Assembly: GCA_026770025.1 (NCBI GenBank)
Contig: JAMXDE010000013.1
Location: 1,054,001-1,118,000, forward strand
Length of the DNA: 64,000 nt
Source: Craspedostauros australis
Taxonomy: Eukaryota; Bacillariophyta; Bacillariophyceae; Mastogloiales; Achnanthaceae
Direction: 5' to 3'
The notes beneath the pieces are model-generated. The model was not told the origin of the DNA. It saw only the letters and a program-made list of their open reading frames with translations, and did not search any database. Of the stretch, positions 11,817 through 23,739 are shown piece after piece. The stretch's first letter is position 1. Each line of letters starts with the position of its first letter. A program made the position numbers and the translations under genes.

Positions 11817-12652
11817 ATGACAATGGATCAAAGAAATACCATGTTCCGATCTCACTATGCATCTTGGCTGGAAACTATTTCAGGTATTTGGGATGACATG
11901 CACACAACCACTACTTCCGCAGCAAAAATATCACAATATGACAACACTGGAAGAGGCTTCTGAATGTTCCTTGCAGTTCTATGCTTTCTATGGACCTATC
12001 TAAAGAATGCCAGCATCCTTGCTGCAGCATATGGGATATGTTGATAGCATGCAATATGGAACCATCTATGGTGCTGGATCAAAATGATTGCAGCAATGAA
12101 AGCTGGCATGATTGTTTGGCCAAGCTCATTGAATGATCCAGAGGGAACAGCTTTCATTGCCACAGTTGATAGCACAGATTTTCATGCATGGGAGCAGAAA
12201 CACTCAAAACTCAACACAGATCTGGCATGGAGCTCAAAGAAGTTCAACCATGGTGCTCTCAAATACAAGATCGCAATCACTGTGTACCACTTAAAGTGTG
12301 TTTGGATCCACGGGCTCCACCAAGGAGGTAAACATGACTTGACTATTTGTTGTGAAGGATTGTTGCATCAGATCACAGGTGGAAAAGTCATCATTGCTGA
12401 TCGTGGGCACAGGATGAGTCGTATGAAAAAGAAAATGATGTGAACACCAAATGAGATCGATGGGCCAGAACTTGAAAACTTCAAGAGCAGAGCACGGTTG
12501 CATCATGAGACCTTCAATGAGAGACTGGAGTTCTTCAGCGTGCTGGAGATCACTTTTTGCATGGCACAGAAAAGCAGAAGCATGTGTTTGAAGCCATTTG
12601 TGTCATTGTGCAATACCATCAGGATGATGGAGCAGAACTCTTCGAGATTTGA
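11817..12652 (+). pseudogene. Harbinger-like DDE transposase remnant
   Basis: Would cut and join the element's ends. Recognisable pieces in order: FRSHYASWLETISGIWDDM (11840-11900), then after stops YGAGSKMIAAMKAGMIVWP (12070-12125), VDSTDF with the first catalytic Asp (about 12163-12180), KKFNHGALKYKIAI, GGKHDLTIC, IADRGHR with the second Asp (about 12397-12417), TPNEIDGPELENFKSRARLHHETFNERL with the Glu (about 12443-12530), and, after a +1 shift near 12555, HGTEKQKHVFEAICVIVQYHQDD ending at TGA 12650-12652. It has internal stops and at least one frameshift, so it is inactive. Confidence 0.8.
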
Positions 12653-12844
12653 TGTCATACCACAAAACATTAATAAGAACATCACATGTATTGCAATAGA
12701 ACCAGGCATTTGCATTGGCATGATGCCATACTTCAGTGCGAAGCTGGCTTGTTGTCTTGTTTCGCTGATCTGTTCTTGTGGTTTGGGTTGGCTTGCGTCA
12801 CTCCATGCGAAATAGTTTTGTCTGTTTCTTCACGATCCAAATGT

Positions 12845-13256
12845 CCGTTATATTCGACCAAACGTCCGTTAAATAGTTCGATAAATTCTTGAGTTTTGTC
12901 CGGTCTGTCCGGTTGATTCGTTTGTTTTGTCCGGTCTGTCCGGTCACTTTGTCCGGTTTGTCCGGTCTGTCCGGTCGTTTTGTCCGGTTTGTCCGGTCTG
13001 TCCGGTCGTTTTGTCCGGTATGTCCGGTTTGTCCGGTCATTGTGTCCGGTCTGTCCGGTCTGACCTAGTTTCTCCGCTTTTGTCCGGTCTCTCTCGTGCC
13101 TGGACCGACGACAATTGAAGAGCAATAGCGTAACCCTATCTACGATTTTCAGGATTTCAGGCGATTCACTTTTCTGTCTCAACGCAGTGTATTAAGTCCC
13201 GGTAAATTAGGTCACGATCTAGAAACGTGAAAATCGGACAAAATGTTGGGTGTTCC
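12845..13256 (-). repeat. Right terminal inverted repeat with TTTGTCCGGTC minisatellite
   Basis: Inverse counterpart of the left end. The tandem block is at about 12895-13090, then the AGGGTTACGCTATT and AGACAGAAAAGTGAATC blocks shared with the left arm, and the terminal 30 bp identical in inverse to 9682-9711. Confidence 0.9.
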
Positions 13257-16200
13257 AGAGAGAAGAAGAGCCTTGTGAAGGCTCCGCGCATCTGTTCCCT
13301 GACTGAGCACTCCATCCACGAACTTCCTCGGCATCAAGGAGCTTTCTTAGTCCCGCACAAATTGCCAAAACTGCTCATTCGGAATCCTTTTTGCGCCACA
13401 AAACACAAGACGCAGCATTGCAGGGCAGCACGAGCATTGGCACGGCACAGTATTGGTGGGAGCTGAGACGCAATGAATGATGGAAAACCCAGCACAGCTT
13501 CAGACAGTACACCGCGTGACGAGAACGTACGCCATATCGAATGAGATGTGATACCGTGCCACACATTGCACATCAGCTGCACAGGGAAGGCGTGTTGTGG
13601 CGTCATTGGGTGGACTACCATTTTGCGCCCCATTCGCAACATCATCGCATCTTGGGAGAGCACAGAGCACGCACTCAGAAGTACGCAAGAGCGAAGACAA
13701 CGATATTATCTGTGATCATTGCTTGGTTGGACCTGCTTGGTTGGACCATCTCTGAGGAAATGCACGCATATTTATGGTACGGTTTACTGGCACGACGGCT
13801 GCCTCGGCTGGTTCCGAAGCTACAGAATGGGCAAGAGATAGATAGATAGAGAGCTGCTCCATCTCACGTTGTGGCAGGACCTCGGCGATGATCGGAATGC
13901 GTTCATGATGGCTGACAGGAGCACTGCTCACTGCATCGTGCGGATACGAACGCTGTGATCCTGCACCTTTTCAGATTGTGCTTTCAAGTTTCGCTGTCAC
14001 ACAGCAACGAGAGAGACAAGAGTGACAGCGCACGGGCAGTACCCTCAATTCTCCAACACGCATCAGTGAACTCGCCTCCTTCTGCGCACCGCAAAGATAT
14101 CTGAGCCAACTGATCCAGCTCCAGTTTGAATGCGGAGGTCCTCCTCCAAGAGGTACATGTGGAGCGCCCAGCGTCTGTTGTTCACCTTCAACTTCACTGA
14201 GCTGCCTCCCTACGCTGCCAAAGCCAGACATCAACGACACAATGCGCCTCGATACCCACACACACACATATTACATCATACACACGGGCGTGCATGTGAA
14301 GGATGGACCGTGAAACCAAGTCTCTGGTTGCAATGTCCTCCTCCCTCCTTGTATCCCTTCCGCCTCACCACACCTCACCACACCTCATGTGGCGCATGCC
14401 GCGCGGTCGCAAGAGTGGCCGTTGACAGGTGCGCCATTGAGTCGTGCTCGTACTTCAACATACATGACTGAGAAACATTGTCTGGACACAACGACTCATC
14501 CGACCGGTTCATCTCGACAAATACAAAAAGTCGCATTCGCCGATTCTGACGTTTCGGATTCGCTGTGCACGAATCAGCAGCTTCGGCGGTTTGGGGTCGC
14601 AGTGATCAACTGCAGAAACAACACGGAATGCCCAGTCGTGGATGCACCACACCGATCCAAGATTGGTGTCCGCAAGTCACAAAACGCACCACCAAGACCA
14701 GCGAATTTCACACAAGACACGACATGAACACCAACGTGAGGCACTCACTCTGCGTTGCTCGCACGGGCTCTGGAGTGCACTCTGCAGCTTCGGTTGCAGG
14801 CCTGGGAGCGGCCAGCAGCAGGGATCCCACCATACAATACGATCCATGACTGCGTATGCCATTGTGCGAAGCGTGCCATCGTTGTGCAGTTGATGACAGA
14901 TTTGAACAGATTTGCTTCCTTGCAGCGACTACACGTACTACTCGTAGCCGCTACGCTCGGGTTTGAGAAATCACAGCAGCACCGGTCGAGAGTTCATGGG
15001 ATGGAACAGCGTATGAGCGGGTAGCCTGAACAGTTGTAGAGCATGCGTGTCAATGATTCAACGCTGGTAGGGGGTTGCGATTGTTGGATGAGCAAACGAT
15101 GTGTTCCTGTGAGAGGAGGAGGATGAGACCCGCAGCTGCGATGCGAGAGCTCCGAATGCAAGCATGAATCCAAGTCGAAGTCGAAGTCCAAGTTCTCATT
15201 AGGGATATTATTCTTACAAGTGGTCCAAACACATCTACGCTGGTCAACACTTCACAGGCCAACCATGCCCGAGTGACGAACACAGTTTTGCTTGCGGAGG
15301 GAGCTCAAACGAATGAAGCTGTTGTGTGCGAGGACTCCCATCACCAAAACCGTATTTTGGTTCTGCGATTGTCAGCGCTTCTTGCAGACGCGCTTGTTGT
15401 GGCAGCGCGAAGTCCGCATGCATTTTTGCAGGTCCGCACCCAGAGAACTTGCGCGCTTGTCCGGATACTTGGCTTGCGGAGAGTCACCATTGGAATCGTT
15501 GCACCCGCCGCGTCTCGCGAAAGAAGGCGAGGGGAGAGCTCTGAACACATTTGGGGCGACGTGGACAAGGATGGGTGTCGGTTTCTCCTGGCCTTGTTCT
15601 CCGTCACATGACGGATAGCACCTTGATGCAAGCCGACAACAGAGGAGGGAAAGTTCATTCACTGTGGCCAGGGGGAAAGAACTCCTTCGTCGCGAGTATC
15701 GTCGTGACTGCCCGAACCGCAAGCACCTTTGAGGAGTTGCACAGAGCGCAACTGGTGGAGTAGTCGTAGGTCGTAGAGAGCAGTACAGTTCGGTACCATG
15801 GATGCAACTCGCGAGCTGGCCAGTGAAGGGGGAGAGACAGCGAGAGAAATGGCGAACGGCGCTGTTGTGATCGTTGATTCATCTCTTGTTGGTGAAATTG
15901 ATCGCCTTGGTGGGGAAGCGAAGATGCGCGTCCATTCTCACTTTCCCTCTCCTTGTGGGGCAGGAGGTTGGAGCCGGCCACGGTTCAGATCGTGGCGGCC
16001 AAGACGCCATCCCAACCAAGAAATCATCCCAAAAAGGAGAGAAGAGGATCACGTCACTTCTGGTTCATCTCTGGGAAGCAGCCTCGTACCACCTTCGACA
16101 CAACTTCGGGACAGCATTTGGATCGATGATTCGCAGCGAACTCCTCCGGGCACCGACCCATTCGTATGGCCTCCTCTTGGCTTCATGTTACGAGTACGCT

Positions 16201-17485
16201 GCGGATAGAGCAGGTTTCATTGGATTGATTCGTGCAGTTCTGCCTGTGATGAGATTCGTGCTGACACAGCGCGAGACCAAACGAACTCGGCGATGGTCAG
16301 GAGAGTGCGTTTGTGTCGCCATGAAGTGTGAATGGTGTGATTGAATGGCTCCATTCGCAGCTGGCGCGAGCTGAGGAACAAGGTCGGTGTCACATTGTTC
16401 CGCGTTTTGGCGACTGAGGCGAGACACTTCAATCTCTGTCACTCTCTCTGTTGATACAGAGAAAGAAGAAAATGACCCGTCCAAGTTCGCCAACAAAACA
16501 CCGAAAACGATTCGACAAACAAGGAATGGTGGGCAAAGTACTCTACTATCACACCTTCCTGCGTAACACTTATTGGAGACGGAAAGGGGAAGGGAAGGGA
16601 TAGCGATGCCCTCACAATGTGCAAAATGCGAACCACCTCTTTCGCCAGAGCGGCTTCGTGTTTCCTTCGCAAGCGAAAGAGTACGGGTGCGCCTTGATGA
16701 TTCCGGCGAGAAGTTCGCTTCTTTGCGACAACTCTGTGCCCTTGGGTGGGTTAGCATTGCTTGTACTCGCAGCAGGGGAGCGCGATGCTAGGAGGGAGCG
16801 GCACGTTACCGTGGACATGACGTGCTAACAAGCATGGCTCGTGGGATCCCTTGCGAGTGCTTTGCCCGAATCGCGCTTGGACAGACACGGCGCATCCACA
16901 AACCAATAGTTTAGCCGAGAGAAACGGCGAACGCGGAATCGTGTCGTGATAGCCGAAATGCACAAACCAAGCGAGGCTCTTCCTGTGATCAGTCGTGTCG
17001 CCACTGTTTGGATGCGGCTCCGCTGCCGGTTTGCATGCTGCGATCTCTTCACCAATACTGCAAGAGGGGCCTTGTCCACTTGCGCAATCCTGCTACAAGC
17101 ACGTGCAGATCGTAATGGATGCCTGAGGTGGGTGGCGCCTCGTAGAAGCTCCACAAGCATGCTCTTTCTGCGCTCTTTGGAGTTGTTGCCTTTGCTTTGC
17201 CGCCGTTGTGTGCATCGTCGCGCTATGCTCTATTCTCTCGATCGTAGAATACGACCGACTGTGTGAATACGTCAAGAGGAAAGTCCAGCATCGGAATAGT
17301 ACTCGCCGCGTATCGCGCCATTTGCTGGCATTCCAATACAACTGCGACACTTTGCTCCTATCGCGGGCGAACGCTTTGCAGAGGATGCTACAATGACGAA
17401 GCCGGCATCAAATGATCGCAGGGCAGAGTCATCGTTGAGTGTTGAGACCAGAGCGCGAAAGATGGTATTCGTGTGAGCTCTCTCT

Positions 17486-17515
17486 GGGCAGGGAGGGAGG
17501 GAGGGAGGGAAGGGG
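17486..17515 (+). repeat. GGGA tandem tract, potential G-quadruplex
   Basis: Seven G-runs of three or four separated by one or two bases (GGGCAGGGAGGGAGGGAGGG, then further runs). This satisfies the usual G3+N1-7 pattern for a four-stranded fold on the plus strand. No gene adjoins it. Confidence 0.7.
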
Positions 17516-20500
17516 TACGAGCCGCCATACACCAACACGATCCCTGGCAAGCGGAGAAATCGCCATAGCCGTTGCTGGCTGCGGATGAATGAATGGGATC
17601 GGTTCGCAGTTGGTGTTTGGTGGCGAGGTATACTATCTACCCAACAGATGGAAGTACGAGTACGTTCGGGTGCGTTGGAGCGGTATCACCAAGAGACAAT
17701 GGCAGAAGAACGCTGCTGCCAAACAGTGTGGAGATCGAAATGGCGCTGTCAGCATCCTCATTCGTGTTGCTCAGTGGTCTTGTGCGGATGCTTCTCTTGG
17801 TTGCGCCTTTGTCGTGATCCTTGGAAACGATGAGCTCCAATTGCCTGTGGATGCGGATGCTCCTTGAAGTCTGTTGACGCTCAAGGAAAAGAAAGAGCTG
17901 GGCGAGCAGAGTCTTCCATCTCGTTTGCAGCACCAAGGATGCAGACACGTGACACAGACTTTGGATCTTGGCTTCCTCCAGGTTGAGCCTCCGTGTTTCT
18001 TTTGGTGCGGACCATTGCACAACTCCTTGTCAGGGGTGGCGGCTGCACACAACAGACAATAGACAGCAGACAGTATGCGGAGAGCGAATGTATTGGTGGT
18101 TGAGCAGAGTCTCTCTCGAATGAATGCCTCATACCGCTCACCAACATCCACGACAACAGCGAGGACAGAAAACGCCTTGGAGACATAGCGCCTGGAGTTC
18201 AACCAAGACACGGGATGGTCGGTGCTGGTGCGATGCTTTAGGTGCTCGAACTATTCACACATAGTACTCGAACCAGGAGTCATCATTCCCAAGCCTCGAT
18301 CCTTCTTGTGTTCTTCGCCAGGTTGATCTGATACCGCTACTACCGCATAGATCTCGTTTGTGGCAATGGGAATCTACATTTACTTATGCTCTTCTATTTA
18401 TGCTCGCTTCTTCTTCGCCTGCTCCATTCTCAACGAATCTAATCTACCACTATTGGAGTTTACTGTCCCATTCTGCACGCACTAGGAAGGAAGCCCGACT
18501 GCAACAACGAAACCAGCGTGTCGTTTTCGCCTCCTTGAGTGCGTGGACTCGACTTCACGCATGTGAGGACAAGTGTTCGCCGCTCCTGCTTGTACTCCAA
18601 CTGATACGTAGACAAGTTCGCACGGTAGGGCAGGGAACAACGGAGACACGTCTTGCTCATTGTTCGGAGCGAAAAGACGCGAACAGCCTCGCGAGTGTTG
18701 TGGCGGTTTCATGAGATCGTGACGAAACTGACGCTGGTGCCCCTCAGCTTCTTCTCGGCAGGGTCGGACTGCCTGGAGAAATCTCCTTGGACTGAGCACG
18801 GCACAATCCCGTATCCATCCCAGTGAGCGACTGGTCGATGCGGTCTCTACACGAGTAGCAGATCGCACGCGGATGTACCTCAAAGTACGAGTAGTTTCAG
18901 TTGCACACAGAGTTGTCTCAAATCAATAGAGGTATTGAGACATACGTATACGCGTATCCGGCATATTTCTGTTTGGAGGCGCCAGCGACCATTCGCTTAT
19001 GCCGCCAAGGACATTCAGAGTTGCGCTGTTCTTCATCTTTTTGTTTCTTCCGTGACATCAGCTCGATTGCGGCAGAGCTTTCATGCACGGTACAGCGCGA
19101 AACACGACACAGCGCAGAGTAGATGTCAGCATCAAGACTCTGTTGTTGAAGGGCGGTGAACTCGACGAAATGTGCCCTTTGCTCTTGTCACGAAACTGGA
19201 GCCAAATCCAAGGATTCGATGTTCGTCGAATAACTGTGTTGTTCACCAACATCGCCGTCGCATTGGCGACCTTGGCGAAGCAAGAAGCAGACAAGCTCGC
19301 ACGTATTCAAAAGACACTTTCAAATAACTCGGATTTGGTTGATGCAGTGTCACCTTTCGCTTTTTGTTTGTGCCGTTGCTCGTCCATTGTTCTTGCTTGC
19401 TTGTGAAAGTGAAAGTGAATTATGCAAGGTGGCGAGGCGCGCTTGTTTGGTGTGGAATGGCAAAGTGCTCTCCTTAGTTGTTCCATGGGCAAAGGCGAGA
19501 ATGCATGCAAATGAGGGAAGGTTTCCTTTCGTGATCCTGTGCATGGTCGTGGTCATGGTCAGGATGAACCCTTCTTCACCTTGATTCCTTTGCGTACCTG
19601 TACTGTCGAGGGTGTTAGGTCTCACGGCTGCTGAAGCCTGCGCGTGTCTGCTCGTCAAAGGATTTCACGATGCCACGGCGGGTGGATGGCGGGAACGCTC
19701 CTCAAGGAGTTCGTGGTCTGCATGGACACGGAGTAGATGACCACAAACGAGACACAACTCCATTGGCGACTCCATGCCCTTTTGGATCTTGCCTGCTTAG
19801 TCAATTTCCGTCTACTATACTATTAATATATATTCAAATAATAGAATGATCATAAGCCACAAAGGCAGGACCTCAAACGGGTCATACAATAGATATTAGA
19901 TATTGGTTGCGATGCAATTGCCTACACGACGAACCCGCAGATCTTCTTGTCCTTTCATGTTGTAACAAGCAGGAACCAAGGGGAGGAAACGAAGAAACAA
20001 GGAGGGCAAGGTGGTTTCTGACCATCGCAGTTTGTATCCACGTCAAGGCGCAAGTGTGGCGAGAGATCTATCCCAGGTCTGGCTTATGTGTTGAACATGC
20101 GTGGAGAGTACGGTATGCATGTATGATAGATAGGTGTGCAGAGACACATGTTCCTGGAGGGTGAAGGGGTCCGGACCTCTCCAAGGAAAGAGACAGGATG
20201 CGCTGAAACGGAGCACAGCGGACAAAGCACCGCACTGCCCTTTCGCTGTTTCGCACATCCCATTCTCGCTCAAGAAGCACTCCTGCCTGCCATCGGTGAC
20301 TTTGTGAGCACAAACTGGCACTCGACGCGACTCCATTTCAATTCTACGGTCATCACACACGCAATCGTCTTCGTTGCCAGAAACCTTCCAGTTTGGCGGG
20401 TGCTGACTTCGAACTGATTTTATGGATTTATTTGCGGCGATCCATCACACTGCCATTCTGTCACAGCGAACCAAGTGTGCACTTAAAGGCGGCCCGCCAC

Positions 20501-23500
20501 ACGAGCTTCTCCACACACTTCGCTTGTCACCGGCGAACAGTCTGAAAGCGATGTCGGATGTTTTGGCAGTCGCTCCAAGCCGGCGGAACACGCTGAAGGC
20601 GGGGCTGCTATGTTTGGATCAACCAATTGACAAAATACAGAACTGAGGTACAAAATCAGTCACTGGAAGACCGGCGAGGAGACATCGCCCGCACGGGGAC
20701 GAGAACACGAGAGAGATTCTGCTGTGACGAACGGACATTCAATCCCGAGATTGTATCCAATCGTGCCATCACAACCAGCTTCGGCCCCAACACATCACGA
20801 TGAAGGAATCGAACTGTGCGAACTTGCCGACAGAGCTGACAGGGTCGATCGTGCCCCATCCCAGATTGGCTGCGCCCTCTGTTGTGAAGCCAAGCGGGAA
20901 ACAAGCAGAACGAAAGAGCACTCTGTTCTATTCTATTCTACCCCACTTTGCTCTGACTGATCTCCCTGGCAGATTCGATGGCCGGACCGGTAAGGGTTGG
21001 CGGTCTACTCGTCGAGTTCCAATTGAGTTTACCTTGTCCAATTGGACTTGGAAGTTAAGCGACAACTCCATCGAAGGAACGAGCGAACAACGATGGTGGC
21101 CCTACCTGCATCGCCGAGAAGCGCCTCACAACAGAAGTCCAAGTGAGATCGCAGCCCCGAAATCCAAGGAGGAGGCGGTCGTCACACTCCCCGTGGGGAC
21201 GAAAGCCTTCTTTTCGGTTTCGGAAACGGACAACGCGATGGAAGGAGAAAGCGAGTCTGGAAATCGCGATGTGTTCATACCGCACCGCATCGGCATAGCA
21301 TCGCGCTTGGTAATTGCATCACACCTCTCTGCGTGCGGCAATTGCTCGCTTTCTCTGTGTTGCAGTTGCATTCACGTTGGAATGCCATCAGCGCACCCCT
21401 ACTACCTACAGATGCAGTGCTTTGCCACAGGTACTCCCTGTTATTGATTAACTCTGCCGTCCAACTCGAGGAGGAAGCCGGCGGCAACGTTCGGTAGTGT
21501 GTTCCTTGGTACACAACATCACGGAGCTGAATGACGGTGGAAGGTCTTGCGCGCGGGGCGGCCCAGGGTGATTGTATTTTTTGGAAATGGGAAACAGATT
21601 CTCCTCACGGAAACTCATTGGGAATGCCGTGGGCAGGAAAGTCGGAACCGCCCAAGTACAACGCAGCGGCACCAGTTTGTGCAGTGATACACGACAATAA
21701 GCACTCTGCCCTATGCCCTCGCAACAGGGAATCGTTCGTACTACAGCACTGTACTGCACTGTACTGTGCTCGTCGCAGTATCTGTGTCTTCATGTGTGCG
21801 TGTCTGCATTCGTTCTTGTAGTAGTACTGGTACATGGACACCACAGAGTACACGATTAGGGTGGAGCACTCTCTGTTTCGCCTGGGAGTAGTTTGTGGTT
21901 GGCGCACGGCGCATCGTGACACTGGCGACGGTATTGGCAATACGGGCGATGGCATAATTTCTGTTTGGCGTGGACAATGTCATTGATATTGACATTGGCA
22001 ATCGCGCTGGCAATATGTTGTTCGCGTATGTCAGTGAGCGCACAAGTACTACGTATGAAACGATCCGTGGAGCCGGACTGATATCGGCTCTTACAGCGAA
22101 CGCATCATTGACACAGACAAAACAGGACAAACGGATCTCGCGTGTACAAATAGTCTCATCGCCAAGCGACAAAGCGAGACGAAAGGACAGAACAAGAAAT
22201 CCAGTGTGGCCTTGATCATTGCCCCCAAGAAGAAAACGCTCGCAAACGCCAGTGGCAACGGCCCCTCCCTCCGAAAGCTACATTTATGCGCCATTTCGAC
22301 GCCTTTCTTGGTCACACTTTTCTTTCTTTCCTCTGTTTGTGCGCGTGCGTGTGCGTGTGCGTGTGAGCGAGTGCGAGTTGGAGGATGACGATTGACATGT
22401 TTCTGACGCGCTTTGGCCGATCGCGATAGCGATAGTGGTAGTGGTAGTGGTTTTCTTCTTTCCCTCTCTCTCTCTGTCTCTCTCCCTCTTGGCCTCTCTG
22501 TTGCTGCGTTCGCACCGACCAAGTGGCCAGCCAAGCTGAAACGTCAGGAACTCGTCGGCCTGTGTCAAGGAGCCATCGCCGCGATGTTTGGGGAAGAGTT
22601 TGTTTGCTTGTTTGTCAATGGTAATGCTGTCCAGAGTGACATCGGCAGTGACGGTGGTGCCTCCTCGACCACGTACCAGCGCTCTGCCGCGCTGTGCGCA
22701 TCCCTGACGTGCTGGATCGTGCGTCCCCTCCACAGCATAGGCCCCATGGTCGGCTTGCACAGCCCGTCTGGTTGCCCTTCCCATCCATCACGTGTTCACG
22801 CTACCGCCAACAAAAACAGGGAAGCTCGTTGGGGGGAACAACCCGGCAAGAGTCCGCAGCATTCTGCAACCTTCACGACAGCCTCGGAATCCCGTTCTCC
22901 AACACGCCGGCTCCACACCCTTGTCCTTATTCTTCCTTAATTGGGCCCTTGCCTTCCCTTGCCTCTCTTCTCTTCTCGCCTCTTCGCGTGGTGTGAACAG
23001 GAGCCGGAAAACAAAAACTCTTTTGGTGTGTGTTGTTCTGCTCTACGTGTTCGCACTGCGAGTACCCATCTGTGCAAGTGCCTGGGTGTTCAGAGCCGCG
23101 CCAGCTACGTCCCCACATCGGTACCCGCGCCAGGTACTTAATGCAGGCTAAGTATCAATGCCATAGCACACACCGGTACTCCCTTGTACTTTTGCGCAGA
23201 GAAGCGCATATGTTCAACACGCGGTTGTGGTAGAGTAACTGCAAGGAGTGCAGAGAGAGTACCGCAGAGAGGAGCATTCCGCGATGATACAACCACTCCG
23301 GTGTGATCTGCTCGCGATGTCCCATGGATGTATTGGCGCAAGGTGCTTTGCGAACGTGTTTCTGTTGTTGGGTGAATCAGATCTCATTCGTCGGCAGCGC
23401 TCACACAATCGAACCCAGCGAAGCGAAGTGAGAGAGTGAGTGAGTGAAGTGGACCTCCACAAAACTGCGCTTTGTGTCCACAACCCTCACGATTCGCACA

Positions 23501-23639
23501 ACACGATCGCACTCCAAGACTGCGTTTATGGCCCATCACAAATTACGAAACACGAGCAACAAGAGCTGATCTGTTCACAGAGAAGGTACCGAGACTCTCT
23601 TCAACTGGATTACAGCGTCAGACTCAGCTACAACTCCCA

Positions 23640-23739
23640 CAACTTTGGAACACAACCAAACCAAACAATCACCCTCACAATACACACAATACACACAATC
23701 CACAATCCACACAACCTCCACACAAAGTACAGCAGCAAC
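23640..23739 (+). promoter_or_regulatory. A/C-rich leader of the kinase gene
   Basis: Short repeats of ACAATACAC and ACAATCCAC, nearly free of G, run up to the kinase ATG. Similar A/C-rich leaders precede the desaturase, the membrane-protein gene at 39877 and the ATPase at 59013, suggesting a general 5' UTR character in this genome. Confidence 0.5.

Larger units (their letters stand above)
9682..13256. mobile_element. Decayed Harbinger-like (DDE_Tnp_4-type) DNA transposon, 3.6 kb
   Basis: Both ends carry long inverted repeats. The first 30 bp, beginning GGAACACCCAACATTTTGTC, are identical in inverse at 9682 and 13256, and similarity continues for roughly 400 bp. Flanks are ACA on the left and AGA on the right, compatible with a 3-bp target duplication that has drifted. 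Inside are a transposase remnant (plus strand, right half) and an accessory-gene remnant (minus strand, left half), transcribed away from each other. Both coding parts are interrupted, so the copy is non-autonomous now. Base composition is more A+T-rich than the flanking genes. Confidence 0.85.
13257..23739. other. Gene-poor region, about 10 kb
   Basis: Many open frames of 60-215 codons occur on both strands, but none shows a recognisable domain, a codon pattern like the neighbouring genes, or a convincing exon chain. The content is mixed sequence with simple repeats: AAGTCG/AAGTCC hexamers at 15175-15195, a G-rich tract at 17486-17515, GTGCGT repeats at 22339-22370, and CT-rich tracts at 22454-22500. 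A/T-rich stretch at 19805-19850. No tRNA or rRNA seen. The last 300 bp are the leader of the kinase gene. Confidence 0.5.

Noticed and set aside
20800-21447. 215-codon plus-strand frame in the gene-poor region
   Set aside because: No domain, no signal peptide and a composition like surrounding non-coding DNA.
22413-22940. Frame with a hydrophobic run followed by VAAFAPT, reminiscent of a plastid ASAFAP junction
   Set aside because: The hydrophobic run is a CT microsatellite, it follows an acidic repeat instead of a normal signal-peptide start, and the rest has no recognisable content.
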